DNA from: Phycisphaeraceae bacterium
Lineage (GTDB): Bacteria; Planctomycetota; Phycisphaerae; Phycisphaerales; Phycisphaeraceae
Reading direction: 5' to 3'
DNA length: 64,000 nt
Assembly (NCBI GenBank): GCA_028284155.1
Contig: JANQSF010000124.1
Span: 43,148-107,147, forward strand
Shown here piece by piece: positions 32,835 through 42,789 of this stretch. The translations under genes and the position numbers were made by a program. Each line of letters opens with the position of its first letter. Within the stretch, counting starts at the first letter, position 1. Under the pieces are notes generated by a model, which was not told the origin of the DNA, did not search any database, and saw nothing but the letters and a program-made list of their open reading frames with translations.

Positions 32835-33410
32835 GGTGACCCTCTTCGACTGGGTTTGCGCTGTCCGTCGTGCGACAGTCTACTTGCTCGGGCAAGGCGC
32901 ATGTCAGAGTGCGATCCAAGGATCCAAGAGAGGAGCGAATGTCCAAGCGTCTTGACCATTGTGGTTACGCGGTCAAGTTCCCCAATTTGGGCGCAGTTGA
33001 GCCCGTTGCACTGGGGTGCCTTGCGTCGCTCTCTTGATCCTGCACGCCGCCATTGCTCGGTGTGCATCCGGATGGGATTTACGCGAACTCGCGGCTTGAT
33101 CGATCTCGGCCGGCACTCGATAGCCAAGCCAAAGACCGAGTTCTACTGAGGTGTTTGTCAGTGGGAATCCGCTTGACTCTTGGTGGAGGGCTATCGCCAC
33201 AGCCGTGCTGAGATTTGTTCTCAGCCGGCGAGGGGCGACATTGCCCTTGCTCATGCTCGTGACCCGATCTCTTTGCTGATGCGAGTGCCAGCTCTAACCA
33301 TCGGGAATGACATCTGTTGTGGCGTTTGCGCGGCGGCGCGAGGGGGTTCGGGGCGTGTTGATGTGTTTCGCGAAACCTGACTAGCTGTTGATATCCATGA
33401 GGGATCAGCG
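32835..33410. other. Gap with inverted-repeat structure at 32920-33039
   Basis: No gene is seen. GGATCCAAGAGAGGAGCGA at 32920 and the inverted TCGCTCTCTTGATCC at 33025 delimit 120 bp. Inside is a second palindrome, CTTGACC at 32951 and GGTCAAG at 32971. The rest is probably the promoter region of the LEPR-XLL protease gene. Confidence 0.5.
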
Positions 33411-35321
33411 ATGAATCGCATTCGAAGCCGTTTTGGGCGTGCCTGTTGGAACATGGTCGACGTGTTTGGATCGCGTTGGCGTCGGCGGACGTCGTCGCGA
33501 CTCGGCCGAGCGAGTCGAGTCAACACCGAACTGGAGCGGTTCGAGCCGCGCATGCTCCTTTCGGCCTTGCCCGACGCGAGTGTGGCGGTTGCGACCGCGA
33601 CGGACGAGCAACCTACCGCCGTTGTGCTCGAAGGCACGCCGTTGGTGTCGACGGATGTTCAGGGCGTGGCCGGCCAACAGGTGTTCCTCGACTTCGACGG
33701 TGCGCAGGACGTTTCCTACGACGGGCCTGTCCACGTCGGGCCAATCGACGTGCCGGCGTTCGCCGTGCCGGGCAGTCCTGACGACGTGGACGCTGTCATT
33801 GGATCGATTGTGTCGAGCCTGAATGAGCGGTTTGAAGCGCTTGACGTTCACTTCACAGCTACCGAACCGCTGGGCGAGTTCTCGACTGTCTACGTCGGTG
33901 GCAACGGCGCGGACTTCGCCTCGTATGGCAACTACTTCGGCCTGGCGGAGCAGGTCGATCGCGGCAACCTCGATCCTTCGGACGAAGCGTTTGTTTTCAG
34001 CGAGGCCATCCCCGGTTTTGACGACTTGAGTCTGTGGGCTGAGCGGGTGACGGACACGATCGCGCACGAGGCGGGCCACCTGCTCGGCTTCGAGCACAAC
34101 GCCGCATACGCCGCGGAACATGAGCACGGCGGGCCGCTCGACCACGTCGCGGCGGTCGTGCCGATCGCGAATTCCAACACCGGTTTCAATCTGGGCAGCA
34201 ACGACAACGTCACGATCCGATACCGGACGACCAACGGCGGCAAACTGGAGGTCGGTAGCAGCAGCAACAGCGTTCCTTTCTCAAGCACCAGCCACAAACT
34301 GCAACTGGCCGGCGGCGGCAAAGTCACCCTCGACTTCTCAGGCAACACGACGGAAAACCTGTGGTTCAACATCACCAGTAAAGAGATCACGGTCAGGCGG
34401 AAAGGCCTGATCATCGGGACGATCGAGTTTCAGGGAGGGGTGAAAGTCGCTCAGATCATCGGGTCGAACCAGGACGACATTTTCGATGCGGAGAGCCTCG
34501 AGTTGTTCGCTCCCAATCCGTCGTCCAACAAGCCGACGTTCGATGGCAAAGACGGCAATGACTTCTTCGACGCGGCTGAACTCACTGTCGGCCTGAATGT
34601 CAACCTGCTCGGCAAGCACGCCTTCCAACTCACGAACAAGAACCTGCCCAGCAAGGTGCGCGGCAAGAATGTCGAGGCCATTCAGGGGACGGACTTCAAC
34701 GACACCTTTAAGCTCTCCAGCAGTAGTGGGTTTGACGGCCAGATCGACGGTGGACTCGGTCTGGACACGGTTGATCTCTCCGGCCGGGAAATTGACCTGC
34801 AATACGAATTCAAGTCCGTGACCAACCTCTTGGGCGGCACGGATACGGGAGCCGGCTTCGCGGTCGGCCTGCTCAATGACACCACGCCGAACTATCTGCA
34901 ACGGGTGTTCGGCATCGAGAACATTCAAGCGGGCGGGGGCGATGACCTGTTCAGGTTCAACGACGAGTCACAGAAGTGGCTCGGTGACTCGATCAACGCC
35001 GGTCGCGGCCGGAACGACATCAGTTTTGCCAGCTACAGCGGCGTGCTGGACGTCAACCTTGGTACGGAGTCGGTCCTGCGTCCTGGCGGTGCGGCGACCA
35101 ACTTCACGATTGAGAAGATCGAGAACGTCACGACCGGCCGCGGCAACGACACGATCGTCGGTACGAGCGCCACAAACCGGCTGAACGGCGGTGGCGGCCG
35201 GGACTCGATCGACCCGGCGCGCGGCCAGGACCACATCGTGTTCGACGCCAACGACTATCTGAACAGTTCGACGGGCACTTGGGGGTCGATCCGGCTGTTC
35301 CAAAGGGTCACCGACAATTGA
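33411..35321 (+). CDS. LEPR-XLL metzincin-type metalloprotease with RTX-like repeats
   Basis: A 636-residue secreted protein. Near residue 42 is the planctomycete export motif LERFEPRMLLSA (LEPR-XLL). A zinc-protease domain follows (about 75-260) with the metzincin motif HEAGHLLGFEH at about residue 218; the first His pair and Glu are intact. The C-terminal half has repeats with calcium-binding RTX/hemolysin character (NGGGGRDSIDPARGQDHIVF and GRGRNDISFASYSGVLDV). It is expected at the cell surface or outside. The start ATG has GGGATCAGCG upstream and directly gives the basic N-terminus typical of this family. Confidence 0.85.
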   Translation: MNRIRSRFGRACWNMVDVFGSRWRRRTSSRLGRASRVNTELERFEPRMLLSALPDASVAVATATDEQPTAVVLEGTPLVSTDVQGVAGQQVFLDFDGAQDVSYDGPVHVGPIDVPAFAVPGSPDDVDAVIGSIVSSLNERFEALDVHFTATEPLGEFSTVYVGGNGADFASYGNYFGLAEQVDRGNLDPSDEAFVFSEAIPGFDDLSLWAERVTDTIAHEAGHLLGFEHNAAYAAEHEHGGPLDHVAAVVPIANSNTGFNLGSNDNVTIRYRTTNGGKLEVGSSSNSVPFSSTSHKLQLAGGGKVTLDFSGNTTENLWFNITSKEITVRRKGLIIGTIEFQGGVKVAQIIGSNQDDIFDAESLELFAPNPSSNKPTFDGKDGNDFFDAAELTVGLNVNLLGKHAFQLTNKNLPSKVRGKNVEAIQGTDFNDTFKLSSSSGFDGQIDGGLGLDTVDLSGREIDLQYEFKSVTNLLGGTDTGAGFAVGLLNDTTPNYLQRVFGIENIQAGGGDDLFRFNDESQKWLGDSINAGRGRNDISFASYSGVLDVNLGTESVLRPGGAATNFTIEKIENVTTGRGNDTIVGTSATNRLNGGGGRDSIDPARGQDHIVFDANDYLNSSTGTWGSIRLFQRVTDN

Positions 35322-35529
35322 CACCTATTGCCGCACATTGACACAGTGTCGATGCGCGATCAATTGTCCCAAAAGAGGCTTGATAGTCCCAAACTACGGA
35401 CTTCTACTGACAAGTGACGGATTCTACATGATCCTTGCACATACCCGCTGCAGTGCTGGGAGTCAGATGAGTTCACCCGTTGCCGCAAATGAAGGCCAAG
35501 TCGTCGATCGGCATACGCCCCCCAGCGTA

Positions 35530-35655
35530 TTGTTCCTGAGCCTGGCCGAGGCCCGGTACGTGTTAGCCGAGTGGCGGCTGGACTACAACCACCGCCGGCC
35601 GTATTCATCGTTGAACTGTCAGACCCCCGCGGCAAGCACCGCGACGTTGACAGAA
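35530..35655 (+). pseudogene. C-terminal relic of an IS3-type transposase
   Basis: The plus strand reads SLAEARYVLAEWRLDYNHRR then PYSSLNCQTPAA. This is the end of the IS3-family integrase core (the motif W-x-x-DYN-x-x-RPHSSL-x-x-x-TPA). No upstream D-D-E core is found, so only the tail survives. It follows the LEPR-XLL gene after about 200 bp. Confidence 0.75.
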
Positions 35656-35947
35656 GACCGTGTGACCGGGGCGTTCCCGGCTGCGTCGCCTGCTGACCGT
35701 GCCCTATGGGCTCCGTCCCCCTCCAACTCAGCACGCGACAGAGTCATCACTCATACTCTCATTGAGACTGGACTCAAGAAGCCGAGGGGATCAGCGATGC
35801 GAGGCTGATCGAATCCCGATCTGTCCAACTTGATTCAACTGGGGCTTGATATCGGGGGTGAGGCGACGGGAGGCCTGTTGCACATTGTGTTAATTTTTTA
35901 GCGATCGCAACTGGACTCCGCGGGAAGCAGGTGCTAAAAAAACAGCA
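35656..35947. other. Gap upstream of blaI-like gene
   Basis: No gene is seen. The last 70 bp are AT-richer (TTGCACATTGTGTTAATTTT near 35878) and probably contain the promoter of the BlaI/M56 operon. I cannot point to a clear dyad operator. Confidence 0.35.
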
Positions 35948-35998
35948 ATGCTGGTTTGGACCGTACTAAGCACTCCTCCCGCGTATGGGGTGACGATC

Positions 35999-36388
35999 GT
36001 GGCCAATCGACACGGTGCAGAACTGAGCCGACGCGAGCGGCAGATCATGGACGCGGTCTACCGTCTTGGGCAGTCCACGGTTGCCGAAGTACTCGACGAG
36101 CTGCCTGACCCGCCCAGCTACTCCTCCGTACGGGCTCTGATGAACATCCTTGAGCAGAAGGGACACCTGACGCACCGTTCCGACGGGCCGCGTTACGTGT
36201 ACCGCCCGACGCGGCCAAGGCATGCCGCGGCGCGGTCCGCACTCCGCCGCATGCTCGATACGTTCTACGACGGTTCAGTCGAGCGAGCCGTTGCGGCGCT
36301 GCTCAATGCCAATCAGTCCGACCTTTCGGACGACGAGCTTAAGCGATTGGGCGAGCTCATCGATCGGGCGAGAAAGGAAGGGCGGTGA
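35999..36388 (+). CDS. BlaI/MecI/CopY-family transcriptional repressor
   Basis: A 129-residue winged-helix repressor (GTG start preceded by GGGGTGA; an in-frame ATG lies at 35948, giving 146 residues). Typical segments are LSRRERQIMDAVYRLGQSTV, YSSVRALMNILEQKGHLTH and RYVYRPTRPR, followed by a C-terminal dimerisation region (LDTFYDGSVERAVAALLN). The family binds promoter dyads and is released when a partner M56 protease cuts it. That partner is encoded next, overlapping by 4 bp, so the two make one sensory operon. Confidence 0.9.
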   Translation: MANRHGAELSRRERQIMDAVYRLGQSTVAEVLDELPDPPSYSSVRALMNILEQKGHLTHRSDGPRYVYRPTRPRHAAARSALRRMLDTFYDGSVERAVAALLNANQSDLSDDELKRLGELIDRARKEGR

Positions 36389-39300
36389 CCATGGACACGC
36401 CGTGGATTGGGTGGTTGCTGGGCGTCGAAGAGAGCCGGTGGATGTGGCTGTTGCTGGACGTGTCGGTGCGCGGCGTGCTGGTACTGGCGACGGCCGGTCT
36501 GTTCAACGGCTTGGTGCTACGCCAACGGTCGGCGGCGTGGCGCCACTTCGTCTGGTTGAGCGCGATGGCCGTGCTGCTGTTACTACCGATCATGACGTGG
36601 TCGCTGCCGCGCGTGTCGGTGTTCATGTTGCCTGCCCACACGCCGCCCGTCGCGGATTCCGGCGAAGTCTCCTCCATGCAAGGTGCGACAACGACGGATT
36701 CGACCGATGATTCCACCGTGTCGCCGGATCTGATTGCGCTGCCGCCATTGCCCGAGTCGCTTCGGACGGAACTGCACTCGACGACCGAGGCCGAGGCGCT
36801 CGTTGACAGCACTCCGCTGACAGCGGACCGGATTGATGCCCCTCAGACGCAATCGATGACCGCGTCATCTCCAGTTATCCCTGCAAGGTCGGACTCCTTT
36901 GCGTCCCACGAGTGGTCCACCTTGGCCCTATTAATCTGGCTTGCGGGAGCGACCGGCGTGTGCGGTTATTTGCTCGTTGGCGCGCTGATGGTCCGTCGGT
37001 ACGCGGCGTGCGCGTGTCCCGAATCCGATCCGTCTTGGCTCGCCTTACTGGACGACGTGCGAGAGCGTTTGGGGCTGATGCGTCCTGTTCGCCTGCTGCG
37101 CTCACACCGCAACGTGATGCCCATGACGTGGGGCGTGCGCCGGCCGGTGATCCTGATCCCCGCCGACGCAGACGAGTGGCCGGCGGACCGCAGGCGGACG
37201 GTGTTGACGCACGAAGCGGCGCATGTGAAGCGTCTCGACTGCCTAACGCAGTGGATCGCCGACGCGGCGACGATAGTGTTCTGGTTCCATCCGTTGATTT
37301 GGCTGGCGGACCGTGCAGTGCGTGTGGAGCGCGAGCGTGCGTGTGACGACGCGGTGTTGGCCGCGGGCATGCGGGCCTCGGATTACGCTCAGATGCTGGT
37401 GACCCTGGCAAAGCAAAGGAGACCTTCGATGTTAGTATCCCGTGTGGCGTTGGCGATGGCAAAACCGTCGATCCTCGAGCGTCGGGTGGTCGGAATACTG
37501 GATCAGTCGCGTCGACGTGGTCGAGTCTCGGGTGGGCGAGCGCTGGCGGTAGCAATTCTCATAGCGGCGATGGCGGCACCCTTGGCGATGTTGACGCCGG
37601 CTAGAGCGCAGTCTGAAGTCGTCGCAGGCGGGTCAGCAGAGACTGTTGGGCCGTCAGAGGAGGCAACGAATCCGGTTGAGATCGGCGCCACTGGTGGCAA
37701 GTCACGCGCGGCCGTTGAGAGCCTGCCGGACAGACACAACGCGCTGCTCGGAGGACCGGGCCAGTCCACAGATACTCGGCGTGTTCAAGGCGTCAAGAGG
37801 CGCCCAACTGCCGGCGCACTGAACCCTCGGTCTACCGGCGTTACGCCCACCACCAAGGCGCATGTCCGGATCGACGCCCATGTCTACGAAGGCCCGGCAG
37901 CGCTCGAAGCCAACCTCATGCCCCAATTCAGCTGGACGGACCCGGGCACGCCTGACGGGCTCGCTACCGTCGTGATCGACAACGAGGGTTTTAAGCAGAT
38001 GGTCGACGCGGTCGAGAAGACCCGAGGCGCCGTAGCAGTGTCCATGCCGAAGGTGGTCGCCACTGTTGGGGAACCTGCGAACCTCCATATTGGAGAGCAG
38101 ATCGCCTACGTCTCGGGTATGAAGTTGGAGCAGGGCGAAGACTTCACCGTCACTTACAAACCGGTGGAATCGATTCTAAATACAGGATTCCGTCTGCGAT
38201 TGACGCCTACCTTGCCACAGTTGCAGGGAGACAATGACCTGCGGATCGTACTCCGTATCGAGCCGGCCTTCGCAGTCCTGCGCGAGATGCGCCGCGTGCC
38301 TTACGCCACAGAGGGCGAAAGCGGCGACGATCAGAAGCATTTCATTGAGCAACCGAGTCTTGCGGTAACGCGTTTTCGTGTGGACACTACGTTGCGCGAC
38401 GGTCAGCGTCTGGCGGTTCTTGTGCCCCCGAAGGTGAAGAAAGGAAGCCGGCGCGGAAAGGAGCCGATACGTCTGCTGATTGTTCGGCCGAGCGTTGTCG
38501 CCCTGGTGACCTCGGGGCAGCCGTCCCCCTTGATCCCGGCGCGTCGGACCGGTGCGGGCGGCACTGCCGCCAATAGCCGCGTGCCCCCAACACCGGCGCG
38601 CACAAGTCCGGCAGTCCGCAGCAGCGCAACACGCACCGACGCGCTGCCGTTGACGCCCTATCCACGCGCGTCGGCGCCCGGGGAATCCGCTGCAACCAAC
38701 CGCGGCGAATCCAGGCTCAGTCCGGATGCGGCATTGCCCGGCGATGCATCGAAGAAGTACGCCCAAGAACAGAGCCTCTTCGACGCTTCCTCGTCGCAGC
38801 GCGACCGAATACGTTCCGCGTCCAAAACGATCGGCCCAGAGTACCCGCTCACGTGGGAGAGCGTCCGCCAGCTGGAGAACGAGGTCAAAAACGACCTGGC
38901 GCTCCTCGCCGAACAGCGAGACCGGCTTGAACAAGACCATCTCCGGCTGACGAGTCGATACAAGAAGAGTCATCCTCTCATCCGGGCGCTGCACGAGGCA
39001 CGCAAAGTGCTCGACGAGAGCGAGGCGAAGATTAAAGCAAAACAGGACCGTGTCAAGCGCCTGCGTGACGCGGTCGTATTCCAGGAGCGTCGCGCGGCGG
39101 CGGACAGACTCAAAGTCGAGCAGGACCGGCTGCAAGCCGAGGCCCGAATCGAGCGTCTCAATCAACTAGTCACCGCTCAAGAGGCGCAAGCCCGTCTCAA
39201 TAAGCTACAGGCGCACCGCCAAACCCTTCTGGCAGAATCCACGATCCTACGAGAGCAACTCAATCGCACACCGGACCAAGCCGAATTGCGGGTGAAATGG

Positions 39301-39777
39301 GAGAGTATTCGGGCCCAGCTCCTAGACTTGGAACGCGCCCTCGCCCAGACTCAGGCAGCAATCGAGACGGCAAAGACACAAGAGGTGAAGCGTGCCAACC
39401 TGGCCGCTGGCGCAGCGCGCGGGGTGATCGGCGTTGCAGTCAGCAATGACGACAAGGCCGTCAAGGTTGTACGCGTATTGACCGGTGGACCGGCCCATCA
39501 AGCGGGCCTCCAGGTCGGCGATCTCATTACCACCGTGGACAATACCGCTGTCTCATCGATCAGTGCACTGTTCAGTGAGTTGGCGAAACGCGCCCCCGGC
39601 CAAGCCGTGGCGGTCGGTATCAGACGGGGCAATCAGTCGCTGGTCAAGCCTGTCCTGATCATTGAGCGCGCGGCGATGGACCGCCTAATAAGGCAGGCGC
39701 CCGCGCCATCGGGTGGCGGCGAGGCAATGGCGCCGGGGTCACGTTCGACAAAGACGGGTAACGCAGAGTCGAGGTGA
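36385..39777 (+). CDS. BlaR1-like M56 protease fused to secretin-like, coiled-coil and PDZ regions
   Basis: A 1130-residue membrane protein. Hydrophobic segments lie near 25-45, 55-75, 178-200, 300-320 and 390-408. The M56 zinc site is LTHEAAHVKRLDC at about 275, with VERERACDDAVL as the second part. The region 493-705 after the last helix resembles a secretin core: MPKVVATVGEPANLHIGEQI, NTGFRLRLTPTLPQ and LAVTRFRVDTTLRDGQRLAV. A coiled coil follows (about 825-1005) and then a PDZ domain (GVIGVAVSNDDKAVKVV, GPAHQAGLQVGDLI, about 1012-1095). The GTG at 36385 overlaps the BlaI stop; an ATG is two codons later. It probably senses a periplasmic signal and cleaves BlaI. The normal BlaR1 penicillin-binding domain is absent. 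Confidence 0.82.
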   Translation: MTMDTPWIGWLLGVEESRWMWLLLDVSVRGVLVLATAGLFNGLVLRQRSAAWRHFVWLSAMAVLLLLPIMTWSLPRVSVFMLPAHTPPVADSGEVSSMQGATTTDSTDDSTVSPDLIALPPLPESLRTELHSTTEAEALVDSTPLTADRIDAPQTQSMTASSPVIPARSDSFASHEWSTLALLIWLAGATGVCGYLLVGALMVRRYAACACPESDPSWLALLDDVRERLGLMRPVRLLRSHRNVMPMTWGVRRPVILIPADADEWPADRRRTVLTHEAAHVKRLDCLTQWIADAATIVFWFHPLIWLADRAVRVERERACDDAVLAAGMRASDYAQMLVTLAKQRRPSMLVSRVALAMAKPSILERRVVGILDQSRRRGRVSGGRALAVAILIAAMAAPLAMLTPARAQSEVVAGGSAETVGPSEEATNPVEIGATGGKSRAAVESLPDRHNALLGGPGQSTDTRRVQGVKRRPTAGALNPRSTGVTPTTKAHVRIDAHVYEGPAALEANLMPQFSWTDPGTPDGLATVVIDNEGFKQMVDAVEKTRGAVAVSMPKVVATVGEPANLHIGEQIAYVSGMKLEQGEDFTVTYKPVESILNTGFRLRLTPTLPQLQGDNDLRIVLRIEPAFAVLREMRRVPYATEGESGDDQKHFIEQPSLAVTRFRVDTTLRDGQRLAVLVPPKVKKGSRRGKEPIRLLIVRPSVVALVTSGQPSPLIPARRTGAGGTAANSRVPPTPARTSPAVRSSATRTDALPLTPYPRASAPGESAATNRGESRLSPDAALPGDASKKYAQEQSLFDASSSQRDRIRSASKTIGPEYPLTWESVRQLENEVKNDLALLAEQRDRLEQDHLRLTSRYKKSHPLIRALHEARKVLDESEAKIKAKQDRVKRLRDAVVFQERRAAADRLKVEQDRLQAEARIERLNQLVTAQEAQARLNKLQAHRQTLLAESTILREQLNRTPDQAELRVKWESIRAQLLDLERALAQTQAAIETAKTQEVKRANLAAGAARGVIGVAVSNDDKAVKVVRVLTGGPAHQAGLQVGDLITTVDNTAVSSISALFSELAKRAPGQAVAVGIRRGNQSLVKPVLIIERAAMDRLIRQAPAPSGGGEAMAPGSRSTKTGNAESR

Positions 39778-39870
39778 GCATTCCAGCTTGGCTCTGCCGG
39801 GCTCCATGGCACACAAGATGGCTGGCGTTGCATTGAGCGAAATCGGATTTGAAGGCCATAGTCTTGGTAG

Positions 39871-42108
39871 TCACTTAATCCGTCTGGGCTCGACTCCGTG
39901 AAGATGTCGCACGAAGAAGTCCTGCCGGCGTCGCACTAGGTAAGGGCGTTCGCCCACGCCGTGGCCCGCACCCGGAACGACGATCAGATCAAAGTCCTTG
40001 TCGGCCTTGATTAGTGCATCTACGACTTGCATGGTAGAAGCGGGGTCGACATTGGTATCCAACTCGCCAACAGTAAGCAGTAACTTCCCCCGGAGCCGGC
40101 CAGCGTGCGTGACGTTGGAGTTGTCGGCGTAGTGCGGACCAAGCTCGCCCATCCACGCTTCATTCCACCATATCTTGTCCATGCGGTTGTCATGACAGCC
40201 ACAGTCTGCTACCGCCACATCATAGAAATCGGGGTGAAACAGCAGCGCGCCCAGTGCGTTCTGGCCGCCCGCTGAGCCACCGTAGATGCCGACGCGTGTA
40301 GTATCCATGTACGGGTACTTCTTCGCGGCGGCTTGAATCCAACGGATGCGGTCGGGGAGACCAGCGTCCTTTAGGTTCTTCCAGCAGACATCGTGAAATT
40401 GTTTGGAACGCCAATTCGTGCCCATCCCGTCAATTTGAACGACGATGAAGCCCAGTTCGGCGATCTGTTGCGCAGTGTAATACTCATTGAACGACTTTGG
40501 CACGTGGTGGCTATGTGGTCCAGCGTAGATCTTTTCAACAACGGGATACTTCCTCGATTCATTCATGCCAGTCGGGCGATGAATGATGCCCCAAATGTCG
40601 GTTCGGCCATCGCGTCCCTTGGCAACGAATCGCTCTGGCAAGCGCCATCCGTTGATCTCAAGCAACTGAGTGATATCTGCCGATTCCAAAGTGGTGACCA
40701 AATGGCCGTCCGTCGAACGGCGCAGTTCGTGGACGGGCGGTAGGTCGACGCGTGAATACCGGTCAATGTAAAAACGGCCATCAGGCGAGTAAGCAAGTTC
40801 GTGAGTGCCATCTGCATTTGTAAGTCGTACTAATCCCGTGCCGTCGAATTTGATACGGCAGTGGTGTATGTGGTAGGGGTCCTGGTCGGCGTCAATACCA
40901 CACGCGCGAAACCAGATGAGCTCATTCTCCGCGTCGATCCGATCCACGCCGCGCACCACCCACTTGCCATTTGTGATCTGGTTTATCTGCTTCCCCGTTT
41001 TCATGTCAAAGCGATACAAGTGGTTCCAGCCGTCGCGCTCGGACATCCAGACTATTTCTGATCTTTCGTCAAGAAAGTAAGCAAAGTGCTTGTTGGAGTA
41101 GTCCACGAACGTGTCCGGGGCTTCCTCAATGAGCGACGTAGCCGCCCCGTCCTCCGCGTGCACGCTGACGATGCGGAGGGCTTGGTGGCCGCGCTGATTG
41201 TAGATGAAGGTAAACCGTGACGAATCGGCCGCCCAGCGTAGCCGACTAATTCGCCACGGCCTGTGAAAGAGGGCTTGCTCGATCGGGATTTCGCGTCGCT
41301 TGGTGATATCGAAGAGTCGCGGTTTGGAGATCGCGATCTTGTCACCGGGCTTCAGATACTGATGCCACTTCAATCGTGGCTGCACTTGTCCCTTTGGTGA
41401 CGACTCGACCATGTGGACAGTGCGTTTCTGCCCCGGTTCAATTTGAAGCACGACGAAACGTTTGGAGTCCGGTGCCCAATAGACGCTTCCCCCTTCTAGT
41501 GTGCCGCTCGCCTTGAAACGAATCTGGTCCTCCCCATTTTCCCGCTGCGCCAGAATAGCCCCATCACGTAGCGAGACGCTCCACTGCCCATTAGGCGACA
41601 ACTCGCCCGCTTGGGCGTCCTGTTGGCGAACGCCTCGTCGCGAAGGGCGACGACTGGAGAGTGGTTTCGGTAGTTTCTTCGCACGCTCCCGAGCCGATCC
41701 CGATTTGGGGTTGAAGGTCATCGTTCGACCGGCGGCACTCACATGAACCAGGCCGTTGGAATCAATGTCGATGGCTTGGATAGGCAGGTCGTCCGCACTG
41801 ATCCGGCGCTTCAGTGCCGCAGAGAGCGCGGCGGCCATTGTCTTGTGGTCAAACGCCTGGGTACGTGTACCGTCCTTCACATTAACAAACACGAATCTCC
41901 ACGCCCCGCCGGCGTCCTTAGTGCGATACCAGCATCGTTCACCGTCCGCGAGCCAGCGCACGTTGATGCGGTCATTGAGCACCTTGCCTACGACCCGTTG
42001 GCGAAGCTGAGCGGCACGTCCATAATCGGCCGCCGTTCCTTGGGCTAAGAGCGGTTGTGTCGAGCACAGGGCAATACAACTGAGGAGCAGACCAGTTTGC
42101 GCGTGCAT
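39871..42108 (-). CDS. S9 family (DPP IV-like) prolyl oligopeptidase
   Basis: A 745-residue secreted peptidase with a signal peptide (HAQTGLLLSCIALCSTQPLLAQ). The N-terminal half is a DPP IV beta-propeller (ISKPRLFDITKRREIPIEQA, RLRWAADSSRFTFIYNQRG, WMSERDGWNHLYRFD). The alpha/beta-hydrolase domain has Ser in YGGSAGG (about 609), Asp in VGELDTNVDP (about 683) and His in PGAGHGVG (about 714). It cuts dipeptides or short peptides, probably in the periplasm. I chose the ATG at 42108 with AGGA 8 bp upstream; the frame is open a further 8 codons. Confidence 0.92.
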   Translation of the reverse strand: MHAQTGLLLSCIALCSTQPLLAQGTAADYGRAAQLRQRVVGKVLNDRINVRWLADGERCWYRTKDAGGAWRFVFVNVKDGTRTQAFDHKTMAAALSAALKRRISADDLPIQAIDIDSNGLVHVSAAGRTMTFNPKSGSARERAKKLPKPLSSRRPSRRGVRQQDAQAGELSPNGQWSVSLRDGAILAQRENGEDQIRFKASGTLEGGSVYWAPDSKRFVVLQIEPGQKRTVHMVESSPKGQVQPRLKWHQYLKPGDKIAISKPRLFDITKRREIPIEQALFHRPWRISRLRWAADSSRFTFIYNQRGHQALRIVSVHAEDGAATSLIEEAPDTFVDYSNKHFAYFLDERSEIVWMSERDGWNHLYRFDMKTGKQINQITNGKWVVRGVDRIDAENELIWFRACGIDADQDPYHIHHCRIKFDGTGLVRLTNADGTHELAYSPDGRFYIDRYSRVDLPPVHELRRSTDGHLVTTLESADITQLLEINGWRLPERFVAKGRDGRTDIWGIIHRPTGMNESRKYPVVEKIYAGPHSHHVPKSFNEYYTAQQIAELGFIVVQIDGMGTNWRSKQFHDVCWKNLKDAGLPDRIRWIQAAAKKYPYMDTTRVGIYGGSAGGQNALGALLFHPDFYDVAVADCGCHDNRMDKIWWNEAWMGELGPHYADNSNVTHAGRLRGKLLLTVGELDTNVDPASTMQVVDALIKADKDFDLIVVPGAGHGVGERPYLVRRRQDFFVRHLHGVEPRRIK

Positions 42109-42789
42109 GTGTAATGTTCCTGTCATACGCATTGAGTCTCGATATCATCGAATGGTATTCTGCCGGCGTCGAGTCCGAGGCAGTGATCGTGAATTCGCAG
42201 TGCACGTTCCACTCAGCGCTCAATTTGGTAGCCAGAAGCGGTTACGCTAGATCGGCGCCAGATTCCATAAGCCGACTTTTGCCATGTAGCCTTTGGGCAA
42301 CGATATCGCCGAACTGATTTGTGTGTAGTGTGACGTCTGCGCCGTATGGACCCCTAATCCGCCCCCACCCCCTTTCTGGTTGATCAGCGTGATGAACACG
42401 CCTCGACTATCACCCAGTGCCCGCAAGCGCGCAAGAGGGATTCTCAAACGGCGCTCTGTGTACGCGTCTGACGAATGGGAGTGTGTCACTGCTGAGCGTC
42501 ATCGTTCGCCGACACGGCGTTTGAGTCCAGTCTGCGTCGGCTTCAAGTTCAATCAGCAATCTTGCACTGGCGCGTGGAACCGCTTGTTTGATTTGCAATC
42601 ATGCCAGCATTTCCGCCCACTACAAAGAGTACGCGTTCGCCCATCAATCTATTCCTGCAAGTTGGAATGTATCGCTGAAAGATGAATCAAGCCTATGTTA
42701 CGGACCACCCATCTCGCACAGTCGTATCGGGGCCCGTCAACCTCTAGCATTGGTATGGCGGTCCCAGTGCCCGACTCAGTGCACGCTCC
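42109..42789. other. Gene-free gap
   Basis: No convincing gene is seen in 680 bp. Two open frames (minus strand 42247-42489, plus strand 42380-42685) are short, overlap each other and lack ribosome sites and family features. This gap separates the peptidase from the rightmost leftward gene group. Confidence 0.4.

Noticed and set aside
31035..33149. A 704-codon open frame on the plus strand
   Set aside because: It runs antisense to the second sulfatase, has the composition of a GC-rich shadow frame (many Arg, Val, Gln, His) and no family signature.
42247..42685. Two short overlapping open frames on opposite strands
   Set aside because: They lack ribosome sites and family features, and their codon use does not resemble the neighbouring genes.
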